This document shows, piece after piece, positions 22,371-33,023 of a stretch of 64,000 bases of DNA; the first letter of the stretch is position 1, and each line of letters opens with the position of its first letter. Under the pieces are notes generated by a model. The model was not told where the DNA came from. It saw only the letters and a program-made list of their open reading frames with translations, and made no database searches. The stretch spans positions 7,903,977-7,967,976 of the forward strand of contig JASEVX010000010.1 in NCBI GenBank assembly GCA_031761405.1. The letters are read 5' to 3'. The position numbers and the translations under genes were made by a program. The stretch is from Serripes groenlandicus. Lineage: Eukaryota; Mollusca; Bivalvia; Cardiida; Cardiidae.

Positions 22371-23806
22371 CAAGAGGGCCATGATGGCCCTAGAATCGCT
22401 CACCTGATTTATTTATTTTCGCTTTAGCTATATAAGCCCCGCCCCCTGGCAGCCATAGTTTTTGACCAATCAACTTGGCTTGAAGGAATCTGATAGAGGT
22501 TTACCCTAGGAACATTTCTACAAAATTATTTGAAAATCGGCTAGACACTTTTGGAGGAGAAGATTTTTTAAGTTTTTACTACAGCCATATAATGCAAAAT
22601 AGCCCACTGGCGGCAATGTTTTTTGACCAATCAACATGGCTTGAAGGAATCTGAAAGTGGGTCATCCAAGGAACATTTCTACAACATTATTTGAAAATCG
22701 GCCTGACACTTTTGGAGAAGAAGATTTTTTAAGTTTTCACTATAGCCATATAAGGCAAAATAGCCCCGCCTCCCCTGGCGTCCATGTTTTTTCCACCAAT
22801 CAACTTGGCTTGAAGGAATCTGATAGAGGGTCATCCAAGGAACATTTCTACAACATTATTTGAAAATCGGCATGACACTTTCGGAGGAGAAGATTTTTTA
22901 AGTTTTCACTATAGCCATATACGGCAAAATAGCCCCGCCCCCCTGGCGGCCATGTTTTTTGACCAATCAACATGGCTTGAAGGAATCTAATAGAGGGTCA
23001 TCCAAGGAGCATTTCTACAAAATTATTTGAAAATCTGCCAACCAGTTTGGGAGAAGAAGATATTTTAAGTTTTCACTTTAGCCATATAAGGCAAAATAGC
23101 CCTGCTCACTGGCGGCCATATTTTTCGACCAATCAACATGGCTTGAAGGAATCTGATAGTGGGTCACTTAAGGAACATTTCTACAAAATTATTTGAAAAT
23201 CGGCCCGACACTTTCGGAGGAGAAGATTTTTTAAGTTTTCACTATAGCCATATAAGGCAAAATAGCCCCGCCCCCCTGGCGGCCATGTTTTTCGACCAAT
23301 CAAGATGGCTCGAAGGAATCTGATAGCGGGTCATCCAAGGAACATTTCTACAAAATTATTTGAAAATAGGCCTGACACTTTCGGAGGAGAAGATTTTTTA
23401 AGTTTTCACTATAGCCATATAAGGCAAAATAGCCCCGCCCGCCCTGGCGGCCATGTTTTTCGACCAATCAACATGGCTTGAAGGAATCTGATAGAGGGTC
23501 ATCCAAGGAACAATTCTACAAAATTATTTAAAAATCTGCCAACCAGTTTGGGAGAAGAAGTATTTTGAAGTTTTTTTCATTTCGTTGCCATGGAAACCAG
23601 AATTCTGCATGGATCCCAAAAATTTGAAGGAAATCCGGTGTGGTCATTGAGAGGATGCTTTCTGTGAAGTTTCATCCCAATTGACCCACTGGTTAGTGAG
23701 GAGAAGAAGTTGACGCACGACGCACGACGGACGACGGACGACGCACGCCGGACGCCGGACAAAAGGCGATCACAATAACTCACCTTGAGCAAAGCTCAGG
23801 TGAGCT
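22371..23806 (+). mobile_element. Family-1 element with ~167-bp core, many units
   Basis: Starts CAAGAGGGCCATGATGGCCC and ends CTCAGGTGAGCT. The phrase AAGTTTTCACTATAGCC recurs at 22731, 22900, 23067, 23233 and 23400, a period of 166-169 bp. This is the clearest example of the GGCGGCCATG core. Apparent ORFs such as GHPRNIST...FENRP are translations of this repeat. Confidence 0.88.
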
Positions 23807-23901
23807 AAAAATGCAATTAAAGGCGAGAAGAAAATGACTCTTCCAAAGGTAAACTTGATTGTTGTTTTGGAAATATAAACATGTCTCGGATCAGAGGACT
23901 G

Positions 23902-24085
23902 GATAAGAAGATTAAACTGGTCTTATTCCAACAATATCTCTCTTATGACTACATTAAACCCTATGTTGTGGATACTCAAAAGAATCGTCTCACTAAGCCG
24001 ATTCTTTTGAGTACCCACAACATAGGGTTTGGTGGTCAAAAAAGGATTTGAGGATGTGAAATACTCATCTTATCTAGAGCTCTGG
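23902..24085. mobile_element. ~180-bp MITE with CAGAG...CTAGATAAGA ends
   Basis: Left end CAGAGGACTGGATAAGAAGA pairs with right end TCTTATCTAGAGCTCTGG. Inside is a strong hairpin: AAACCCTATGTTGTGGATAC ... GTACCCACAACATAGGGTTT, around TCTCACTAAGC. A related copy is at 30377-30587, and a half copy near 24785-24855. Confidence 0.65.
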
Positions 24086-24102
24086 TCTCCCCTATGGCAG
24101 AT

Positions 24103-24595
24103 TGTCAGTAATACCAGGGACGTAGATAAGAGGGATAAGTAACTAAATTATATACTAAAATATCACCCGTGCCGACATTTGTAGCAAATACAACTCAAAA
24201 ACTATTTAAGATGTGAAAATAAAAAAAATATTTTCTGGAAATTTAAACATTCTTCTATTGCAGTAGATAAAAATATTTTAATATATTACAGGTTTTGATA
24301 ATATGTTATCCGTATGAAAAATGTCAAGTCTATTAATTTTTGGAAAAAAATAATATAATTCAGAAATCCCAATATCTGGGTCTTTTAAACCAGTCATTGT
24401 TCAAAATTACAGTTATTCATTGTATCTCTAACCTTAGTTGAAATGTTAAGCTTTCAGAATATGTTTGGTTTGTTTATGTGCCAATTGTGACTTTAAAGTT
24501 TTATTGTTTTCTATGTGTGATATTTCAACCAGATAACAGGTGTACAGGTGGAGTTGCCTATCCCTCTTATCTATGTCCCTGGTAATACTGATAGG
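24103..24595. mobile_element. ~490-bp inverted-repeat element
   Basis: Arms of about 38 bp (CAGTAATACCAGGGACGTAG ... at 24103; complementary CTATGTCCCTGGTAATACTG ending near 24593) flank about 400 bp of AT-rich non-coding DNA. Termini are not defined by a target duplication. Confidence 0.5.
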
Positions 24596-24899
24596 ATGCT
24601 TGGAACATGCGTGCCACGGAGCGAACGCCAAAGCTCGTCCGTTGTCTATTTTGAGTCGAAAAAGGGGACAAACTAAATTAGTATGGCAGAACCATGCCCT
24701 CTGCCTGTATCATCTCAATATTGTGAACATTCATTTTGTGGCGAGTGCCCAGAGGTCCAGATAAGGAGGAGTATACAGCGTTTTTCCACACAATATCTCT
24801 CTTATCCTTCAACTTAACCCTATGATGTGTGTACTCAAAAGAATCGTCTCATTAGGTAAGAGTGTGAAATAAGGATTTTAGAACGTAAACAAGAGTTGT

Positions 24900-26637
24900 C
24901 GGAGGACAATATAGCTCGCCTATCAGGGCCATCGTATATCAGGGCCTACTTCAGAACAGTTAAAGTATTAGGTAAAGTCGCACAGTATCACCTATTGCAA
25001 GATAATACACCTTTTCAATACTTTTGACAAAAATTCTAAGTTCAACTAGAATGGAGTGCTCCCCGGAGCACATGTGTCACCTGCCGGCGCCTTGTCAGAA
25101 AATTTTAATTTTTGATAGAAAAGGGGCAATAACTCTGATATAAAACATATTTGGATTATCCCCCTTTTGTGAACCCATCACAAAAATTGATATAAACATT
25201 TGTCAGAAGTTTCAATCCAATCCTTTGAGCAGAAAAAAAGTAATTTGAATATTTGACAGAAAAGGGGCAATAACTCTGATATAAAAATATTTGGATTATC
25301 CCCCTATTTGTGAACCCATCATACACATTGATATAAACATTTGTCAGAAGTTTCAATCCAATCCTTTGAGTAGAAAAAAAGTTATTTGAAAATTTAAATT
25401 TTTGACAGAAAAGGGGCAATAACTCCGATATAAAATTATTTGGATTATCGCCCTTTTGTGAACCAATCACACACATTGATAAAAACATTTGTCAGAAGTT
25501 TCAATCTAATCCTTTGAGTAGAACAAAAGTTATTTGAAAACGTGACGAAAAAAGTGTGACGGACAGACAGACGCCGGATAAAAAAAATAATAGACAGACA
25601 GACGTCGAATGAAAAAAAAAGTAACAATTGTCAGAAGTTTCAATCCAATCCTTCGGGTAGAAAAAAAGTTATTTGAAAATTTAATTTTTTGACAGAAAAG
25701 GGGCAATAACTCTGATATAAAATTATTTGGATTATCCCCCTTTTGTGAACCAATCACACACATTGATATAAACATTTGTCAGAAGTTTCAATCTAATCCT
25801 TTGAGTAGAAAAAAAGTTATTTGAAAACGTGACGAAAAAGTTAGATTTTTTGACAGAAAAGGGGCAATAACTCTGATATAACTTGACCTTGACCCAGGGT
25901 CAGGACGGGTGTAGTGGGGTGCGTAGATGGACCAATAGTTCCTAAATGTATAAACTAAATATGAAAGCAATCAATGTCATAATAGTGAATGCAGAGTGAT
26001 ATGTTAAACGTTAAACGCAAACCTTAAACCTTGTAACTGAACCAAGTAGAAATGACCTTGACCTTGACCCAGGGTCAGAACGGATGTAGTGGTGTGCGTA
26101 GATGGATGACCAATAGTTCCTAAATGTATAAACTAAATATGAAAGCAATCAATGTCATAATAGTGAATGCAGAGTGATATGTTAAACGTTAAACGCAAAC
26201 CTTAAACCTTGTAACTGAACCAAGTAGAAATGACCTTGACCTTGACCCAGGGTCAGAACGGGTGTAGTGGTGTGCGTAGATGGATGACCAATAGTTCCTA
26301 AATGTATAAACTAAATATGAAAGCAATCAATGTCATAATAGTGAATGCAGAGTGATATGTTAAACGTTAAACGCAAACCTTAAACCTTGTAACTGAACAA
26401 AGTAGAACCAAGTAGAAATTACCTTGACCTTGACCCAGGGTCAGGACGGGTGTAGTGGTGTGCGTAGATGGATGACAAATGGTTCCTAAAGGTATAAACC
26501 CTTAAAACCCAAATGAAAACCTTAAACACAAACCTTAAACCTAGGTGTCTACGCCACCGCCGACGGTGCCGACGGTGCCGACGGTGCCGACGCCGGGGGT
26601 AACACATAAGCTCTCCTGTACTTCGTACTGGCGAGCT
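24900..26637 (+). mobile_element. Family-1-like composite with two tandem cores
   Basis: Starts CAAGAGTTGTCGGAGGACAA and ends GTACTGGCGAGCT, the same architecture as family 1. Core 1 (about 25090-25870) is a ~140-bp tandem (AAAAGGGGCAATAACTCTGA, CATTTGTCAGAAGTTTCAAT). Core 2 (about 25883-26480) is a ~178-bp tandem (ACCTTGACCCAGGGTCAG, GTTAAACGTTAAACGCAAAC). A GACGGTGCC triplet-like run follows near 26560. Confidence 0.7.
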
Positions 26638-27200
26638 AAAAACTCCCCTTATCTTGAGCTCTGGGCGAGTCATTTCAAAATCCTTCCAGCAGTACCAAAG
26701 ATATGGAGCTGACATGAAATAAGGTCAAGTGACCTTGGCCTTCAACTGAGCTGGTAGAAACATGGGCTCTGAACGTCGTCTCAATATGGAGAAAATGATA
26801 ATCACTATTGGAAAATAAGAAGCCTTCGGACATTTGAGACAGTGTACTGTCAAAGAGTTAATGGTCCAGTTAACAATTTTCCAGTGTGAAATCAGTTTTG
26901 GCTTGGATGTTTCAAAAGTTGTCTGCTGCAGATTGGTTGTATGTGGGATTAAAGGTTTATGGATATATGTGACTTACTACAGACAGTCACATGTATGATT
27001 CAGGATCAAGAATGCCCTCGTCATATGGATTAAAGCTGTCATTAAATGCAACGGATGTTTTAAATACATGTATGTTTGTTCTGTTGATAGTTGCAATATC
27101 GTGTGGTGTTCTGTGCTCGTTTTGAGGCTGTGCCTTCTGAATAATTGTAATATCTTGTGGTGTACTGTGCCTTTAACTTTTTGAGGCTGTGCCTTTTCCG
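26638..27200. other. Intronic sequence, nothing recognised
   Basis: No supported gene. A MITE arm (GTCTGCTGCAGATTGGTTG) lies near 26920-26950. At 27090-27190 there is a local duplication of a GTGTTCTGTGC/TTTTGAGGCTGTGCCTT phrase. Confidence 0.5.
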
Positions 27201-27397
27201 TTTTGACGCAACTGCTGCAGACGACGACTTTTGAAAACATTCTGGCAAAAAGAGAAATTGCTCATAATGAGCAATATCTCATTTTGCCTCAATGTTTTCC
27301 ACTTTATTCAATAATTTCACATTCATTTATGAAGAGTTTCAACATTTCTGCCCGTATGTTTTCAAAGTCTTCTGCTGCATAATTGTTTTAACATGGG

Positions 27398-27631
27398 TTA
27401 ACCCTTTCCTTCATATAGACGCTTTCTGACGCCTCTGCAGCAGACAGCTTTTTGAAAAAATAGTGACAAAAGAAGAAATTGCTCAAAATGAGCAATTTCT
27501 CCTTTTGCCACAATGTTTCCTACTTTTAGTCATAGGTTATCCATTCCATTATAGAGATTTTCTATTTTCTGACAAAATATGTCCAAAGTCGTCTGCTGCA
27601 GAATTGTCGTATTCATGAGGGAGAGGGTTAA
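27398..27631. mobile_element. TTAA MITE copy next to an FHA exon
   Basis: TTAACCCTTTCCTTCATATAG to GAGGGAGAGGGTTAA. Its right TTAA is 9 bp from the exon at 27641, so only GTAAGGGAA of the intron separates donor and element. A truncated copy precedes it (about 27210-27400). Confidence 0.8.
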
Positions 27632-27640
27632 TTCCCTTAC

Positions 27641-27750
27641 CAGGAACTGATGGTGTGAATTTGGCTGTCTGTGCCAAGTACCAGGCTTGATTTTCTCCCC
27701 AGCGGGATGTCCGAAGGTCACCTTGTCTCCCTCTTGTAAAACACAACTTC
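27641..27750 (-). CDS. Second FHA-domain exon
   Basis: 110 bp between acceptor GATAACATTTCAG/GAAGTT and donor TTCCTG/GTAAGG. Read in phase 1 it encodes SCVLQEGDKVTFGHPAGEK then IKPGTWHRQPNSHHQFL. 'LQEGDKVTFG' is the classical FHA C-terminal strand pair (hydrophobic-x-x-G-D-x-hydrophobic-x-F-G). It continues directly from VNNIKIEG on the exon at 30603. A different frame is also open but carries no domain match, so the phase is set by the FHA homology. Downstream it joins phase 0 to FERCTC at 22342. Confidence 0.82.
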
Positions 27751-27931
27751 CTGAAATGTTATCACTTTCTAGATTAATTCACATCTTATTCAATAAAGAC
27801 AGCATTAGATTACTATGCATCCGATTATGTTTGAAAACAAATTTCAGAAACTTCTCCTTTTCGGACAGTGTTTTCAAATGTATCGAAGTTGTAATTTCAT
27901 GTTTAAATACCAAAGACTTCAATAATGGTAA

Positions 27932-28870
27932 CAAGAGGCCCAAGAGGGCCAGTATCGCTCCACGGCCATAAGGCAAAAATCAAATCTCCAAACAGCCCTG
28001 CCCCCTAGTGGCCATATTTTTTACCAACCACCATGGCTTAAAGGAATCTTGTAGAGTGTCACCCAAGGAATGTTTCTGCAAAATTATTTGAAAATCGGCC
28101 TGACACTTTCGGAGGAGAAGATTTTTTAAGTTTTCACAATAGCCATATAAGGCAAAATAGCCCCACCCCATGGCGGCCATATTTTTGAACCAATCAACAT
28201 GGCTTGAAGGAATCTGATAGAGGGTCACCCAAAGAACATTTCTACAAAATTATTTGAAAATCTGCTCAACACTTTCGGAGAAGAAGATTTTTTAAATTTT
28301 CACTATGGTCATATAGAGCAAAATAGCCCCGCCCTCTGGCGGCCATATTTTTCGACCAATCAACATGGCTTGAAGGAATCTGATAGAGGGTCACCCAATG
28401 AACATTTCTACAAAATTATTTGAAAATCGGCTGAACACTTTCGGAGAAGAAGATTTTTTAAGTTTTCACTTTGGTCATATAAGGCAAAATAGCCCCGCCC
28501 TCTGGCGACCATGTTTTTCGACCAATCAACATTTCTTGAAGGAATCTAATAAAGGGTCACCCAAGGAACATTTCTACAAAATTATTTGAAAATCGGCCTG
28601 ACACTTTCAGAGAAGAAGATTTTTTAAGTTTTCACTATTTTTTTCTTTTGGTTGCCATGGAGACCAGAAATATGGATGGATAAAAAAAATTGAAGGAATT
28701 TAAGAGAGGACATTGAGAGGATGCTTCCTATGAAGTTTCAACCAAATTGGCCAAGTGGTTAGTGAGAAGAAGTCGTTTAAAGGAAAAGGTTTACGCACGC
28801 ACGCACGCACGCACGCACGACGGACAATTCGCCATGACATAAGCTCGACTGGCTTTCAGCCAGTGGAGCT
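27932..28870 (+). mobile_element. Family-1 variant element
   Basis: Starts CAAGAGGCCCAAGAGGGCCA and ends CAGCCAGTGGAGCT; ~167-bp core units (CCATATAAGGCAAAATAGCC). The 5' palindrome differs from the main subfamily, and a (CACG)n run lies near 28795. Confidence 0.75.
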
Positions 28871-29165
28871 AATAAATGAAATGGCTTTCCCTTATTTGCC
28901 TTCAGGATTGTTGGGTTAGCATTAAGACTGACCCACAGGTATCAAGATAGATGGACCAGTAGTTTTCAAAAGACGTCTGTTGCAGGAATGTCAGACATAT
29001 TTTCTGTATGTTGGAAACTTATTATTGCTCATGGACCAACATGCATTACACTTTTAAAATTGAGAGAAAGATTTGAAAAAATCTGCACAATTCATGGTAC
29101 AGTTTGTAAAATACAGGGAGATGAGAATATTTGAGCAAGTTCTACCTTTCCCACCATGTTTTAAA
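28871..29165. other. Intronic stretch, nothing recognised
   Basis: AT-rich unique-looking sequence with no supported ORF, RNA gene or intact repeat. Confidence 0.5.
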
Positions 29166-30310
29166 CAAGAGGGCCATGATGGCCCCCTGGATCGCTCTCC
29201 TTAATTATACAATGTACTGTTATGCAAAACACATCAAGACAATTTTTCTGAATGCAACCTCCACAGTGTTAACAAGATTTTCCTTCATTTGGCCTAGTGC
29301 TCTCTATATTTTCTTTCCTGATATGACCCATATTCCAACATGGACTACGGTAGATATCATGAAGACAACATTCTGACAAATTGTCAACTTGCTCAAAGTA
29401 AAAATGCGGCCTAGTGACCCAGTTTTTAACCCGGCATGACCCATATTCGAACTTGGCCTAGATATCATTTAGACAAACATTCTGACCAAATTTCAAGCTG
29501 CTTAAGCAAAAAATGCAGCATCCAAAGTGTTAACAAGATTTTCCTTCAGTTTGGCCTAGTGACCTAGTTTTTGACCCGGCATGACTCATATTTAAACTTG
29601 GCCTAGATATCATTCAGCTCAACATTCTGACTAAATTTCAAGCTGCTGTAGCAAACATACGGGTTCTTCAGAGTTAACAAGATTTTCCCTCAATTTGGCC
29701 TAGTGACCTAGTTTCTGACCCAATATGACCCGTATTTAAACCTGACCTACATACCATCAAGACAAACATTCTGATAAAGTTTCAACATGCTCAAGTTGAA
29801 AATGTGGCCTCTAGTGTGTTAACAAGATTACCCTTCAATTTGGCCTAGTGACCTAGTTTTTGACCCGGCATGACCCGTATTCGAACTTGACCTAGATATC
29901 ATTCAGCTCAACATTCTGACTATATTTCAAGCTGCTGAAGCAAAAAATGCAGCTTCTACAGTGTTAACAAGATTTCCCTTCAATTTGGCCTAGTGACCTA
30001 CGTTTTGACCCAACATGACCCATGTTCAAACTTGACCTACATATCATCAAGAGAAACATTCTGATAAAGTTTCAACATGCTCAAGTTGAAAATGTGGCCT
30101 CCAGAGTGTAAACAAGATTTCCCTTCAATTTGACCTCATATGGCCCAGTTTCGAACTTGTCCAAGATTTAATGGAGATGATTGTTCTGATAAACTTTCAT
30201 GAAGATTGGATGCAAAATGTAGCCTGTAGAGTGTTAACAAGTTCAAATGTTGACGATGCACGCCGGACGCCGGACAAAATGTGATCACAATAGCTCAGCA
30301 TAGGTGAGCT
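29166..30310 (+). mobile_element. Family-1 element with TGACCT core
   Basis: Starts CAAGAGGGCCATGATGGCCC and ends CATAGGTGAGCT. Core of ~150-bp units as at 12617. The right end is shortened (the GACGGACG region is reduced). Confidence 0.85.
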
Positions 30311-30376
30311 AAAAAGGAACCTGCTGCAGTCGCCCGAGATGTCATCTGTTTCGAGGCTCGAGTTCCAGAAATAATT

Positions 30377-30587
30377 CAGAGGACTAGATAAGAAATGAGT
30401 AAACAGGTTTAGCTTCCACAATACACACATTTAAAGTATATCTGTTAGCACCAATAATGACCTACGTTATGGTTACTCAAAAGAATTGTCTGACTGAGAC
30501 TATCTTTTTGAGAACCCACAGCATAAGTTTTTTTAGGTAAAATTAGGATTTTAGAACATGAAAAAAAGCCCTTATCTAGAGCTCTGG
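30377..30587. mobile_element. MITE with CAGAG...CTAGATAAG ends, second copy
   Basis: Left CAGAGGACTAGATAAGAAAT, right CCCTTATCTAGAGCTCTGG, with an internal imperfect hairpin (TTACTCAAAAGAATTGTC / CTATCTTTTTGAGAACCC). It ends 14 bp from the GC donor of the FHA exon at 30603. Confidence 0.65.
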
Positions 30588-30602
30588 AAATATGGTACAT
30601 GC

Positions 30603-30882
30603 CTTCTATTTTTATGTTGTTGACAAAAACTCCATTGCGACTATCATCAAAAAGTCTGTGCTGGTTCTCAGCTTGGCGGACAATTCTGGCATGACAGCGG
30701 GAAACCGACACACTTTGAATGTGGTTATTGGAGTCAATTACGTAGTCGGCTTCAACTTTACATCGGCCAATAATGTAGTGGACTCTGTGAAAACTAATAT
30801 AGTCAAATATAATTAAGTTTTGATCCTGTACTGCATGAAACAAACAAGGTACAGGTATATCCCCATCAACCCTTTCCCTCAT
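30603..30882 (-). CDS. FHA-domain exon (N-terminal part of the protein)
   Basis: The encoded sequence has the FHA signature in order: YIIGRC (GR loop), VSVSRCHARI (S-x-x-H), then DDSRNGVFVNN (N-G plus VN). These residues line the phosphothreonine pocket in the family. The domain finishes on the exons at 27641 and 22292. The only downstream junction that keeps the FHA frame is ATAGAAG/GCATGT, a GC donor. The 5' limit is uncertain. Coding from 30784 leftward holds in every model. The frame stays open to an ATG at 30880-30882, which lies inside a TTAA MITE. Alternative acceptors exist at 30830/31 (CATGCAG) and 30784/85 (TTTTCACAG). Residues VPCLF...ISFHRVHY resemble the first strands of TCF19-type FHA domains from memory, favouring the longer version. 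Function: presumably binding of phosphothreonine proteins, probably nuclear. Confidence 0.8.
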
Positions 30883-31097
30883 ACGGCAATTTTGCAGCAG
30901 ACGACTTTGAACGTATTTTGTCAAAAAATAGAAAATCTCCATAATTGAATGGATAACCCATGACAAAAAGTGGAAAGCATTGTGGCAAATGGAGAAATTG
31001 CACGTTTTGTGCAATTTCTTCTTTTGTCACTATGTTTTCAAAAAGCCGTCTGCTGCAGAGGGGTCATAGAAAGCGTCTATATGGGGGAAAGGGTTAA
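30866..31097. mobile_element. TTAA MITE abutting or overlapping the FHA exon 5' end
   Basis: Left end TCAACCCTTTCCCTCATAC (TTAA mutated to TCAA), right end GGGGGAAAGGGTTAA. Its left terminal repeat contains the in-frame ATG discussed for the FHA exon. Confidence 0.8.
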
Positions 31098-31124
31098 TTG
31101 CCTAAACAGGACTATCCAAAGAAT

Positions 31125-31342
31125 TTGTTAAATTGGTGTTTTACACTGTTTTCAACATTATTTCAGTTATATCACAATGAGTTCAATTATTCATGATCCC
31201 TGGGTAAATAAACCAGTACTAGGCTAGGAAATGTGCCTTGCCCAAGGGCACTCAATCATGATCTCTATGACTCGGGATTGAACCTGGGAAGCCACGTTCC
31301 AAATCCAAGACAATATTAACCACTCAGTCACGACGGATTCCC
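31125..31342 (-). mobile_element. tRNA-derived SINE (TTGCCC-body family)
   Basis: On the minus strand: head CGTGACTGAGTGGTTAATAT (A box), CCCAGGTTCAATCCCGAG (B box), body GAGTGCCCTTGGGCAAGGCA, and tail TGTAAAACACC. Same family as 36476-36703. Ends approximate. Confidence 0.75.
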
Positions 31343-31527
31343 AGGTATCAAAAGGAACACATCAATAAAATACTGTCATGTGTGCATAGTGCCTGCCAAT
31401 ACCTTGAACCCTTTCATACTTCTATAGCAAATCTGCAGAAGAGGAATTTGTAAACAACAAGGCAAAAAGAGGGGAAACGGTAAAACTCAAATCAATGTGT
31501 GTCAGACTGATGGTGGAGAAGAGGTTC

Positions 31528-31756
31528 TTAACCCTTTCCCACATGCAGACGCATTTTGAGGCAATAGCAGCAGATGTCTTTTGAAAACATTGTAGCCAAA
31601 GGAGAAATTGCTCATGATGAGCAATTTCTCCTTTGGCCACAATGTTTTCAACTTTATTCAACAATTAAGCTATCTTTTATGGAGATCTTTCAGGTTTTTG
31701 TCACCATATTTTCAAAGTCATCTGCTGCAGATTTGCTGTATATGGGAAAGGGTTAA
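31528..31756. mobile_element. TTAA MITE copy, left of a tandem pair
   Basis: TTAACCCTTTCCCACATGC to ATATGGGAAAGGGTTAA; long hairpin centre GCTCATGATGAGC. Shares the TTAA at 31753-31756 with the next copy. Confidence 0.85.
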
Positions 31757-31971
31757 GTGTTTTCCTCATATAGACGCTTTCTGACGCCTCTGCAGCAGAC
31801 GGCTTTTGGAAAACATAGTGACAAAAGAAGAAATTGCTCAATACGAGCAATTTCTCCTTTTGCCACTATGTTTTCCACTTTTAGTCATAGGTTATCCATT
31901 CAATTTTTTTTTTTTACAAAATATGTTCAAAGTCGTCTGCAGCAAAATTGTCATATGAGGGAAAGGGTTAA
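31753..31971. mobile_element. TTAA MITE copy, right of a tandem pair
   Basis: TTAAGTGTTTTCCTCATATAG to ATGAGGGAAAGGGTTAA; hairpin centre TTGCTCAATACGAGCAA. Confidence 0.8.
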
Positions 31972-33020
31972 GTGTTTCCCTGTTTTACAGGCAAGAAGCA
32001 TGAAAAGGAGGTATAAATTAATATAACTTATTTATTTTTAATCTTGAAATTGTGAAATAAGCTTTCAGCATTTATTTATCACAATCAATGAATACTTCTT
32101 TGCAGGTTTTTTTGGGGGGTAATTTTGTGAATATGACCTATACCCATGGAAATGGGGATTGGGGATTTTTGTCTCTTTTTTGGCAAAGTTGGGAATTTTT
32201 TCATAAATAATATGCTTCTATGGTACCTGGATATTAAACCTGGATTGTATGTCTCTGTGAATAGACACTTACATGTAAGGGAAATAACAGTTTTGTTTAT
32301 ATTTTCTTCTTTGTTTCCTTTTTTTGAACTTCTGATTGGAAATTTCTTTTAAAAAATTGGGGGAAAAAAAAAAAATTGCCATTGGGAACATGACCGATTA
32401 CCGGCTATAAAAATGACAAAAAGAAAACCCTGCTTTGCCATAAAACTTTTTTCTGAGCTCACACTTTGTGCTCAATAATCAGATGAGAATAGTTTTATAT
32501 ACATGTTTTTTTTAAATTGACCAAAGGTTTTGTTTCAAGAACTGAAAATGGTTTCAGACATTTATCTTTGTGGGGTCTGAAGAACTGACCAAACAAGTTT
32601 AACCCTATCCCCCATACATAGTGTTGGGCCGATGATCGATTATAATCGAAAGTTGATCGGATATGCATCACGTTGGTGATAATCGATTATCAATCGGTTC
32701 ACCTTTTTTGCTTCATTTATGCTTGATTAATATTCTCACTTCCACAAGGGAGATTACTCTCGCAGTCATGTTTGAAAACTCATGTTTAGTGGGCTAGCAT
32801 GTAAATGCAACAACTTGAAATCCAAAAAAAGTGGTTTTTTGGCAATAAAACGATACAACCTAGTAAAGACAAGACATTAAGCTGGTATATTTTTTATCAA
32901 ACATAAATAATAAGAAGCATTGCGAACATTGAGGCTTGTTAAATAAAATACTGTATGAACCGATTATATAATCGATGTCTAATCGAATGAGACAAAGCGA
33001 TTGTAACTGATAATTGATTG
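31972..33020. other. Repeat-poor stretch, no gene found
   Basis: AT-rich. Palindromic TCGATTATAATCGA motifs near 32637 and 32960 (CCGATTATATAATCG) suggest the ends of an unassigned MITE, but no convincing inverted ends were established. No ORF of interest. Confidence 0.5.
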
Positions 33021-33023
33021 TAA

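Noticed and set aside
22657..22863. ORFs reading GHPRNIST...FENRP in many elements
   Set aside because: Translations of the ~167-bp family-1 core; they recur with the repeat and are broken at random.
27549..27746. Alternative minus-strand frame over the second FHA exon (RQGDLRTSRWGEN...)
   Set aside because: Breaks the FHA sequence; the phase-1 frame gives GDKVTFG and joins both neighbours.
30592..30816. Plus-strand 74-codon ORF
   Set aside because: Antisense to the FHA exon, no domain of its own.
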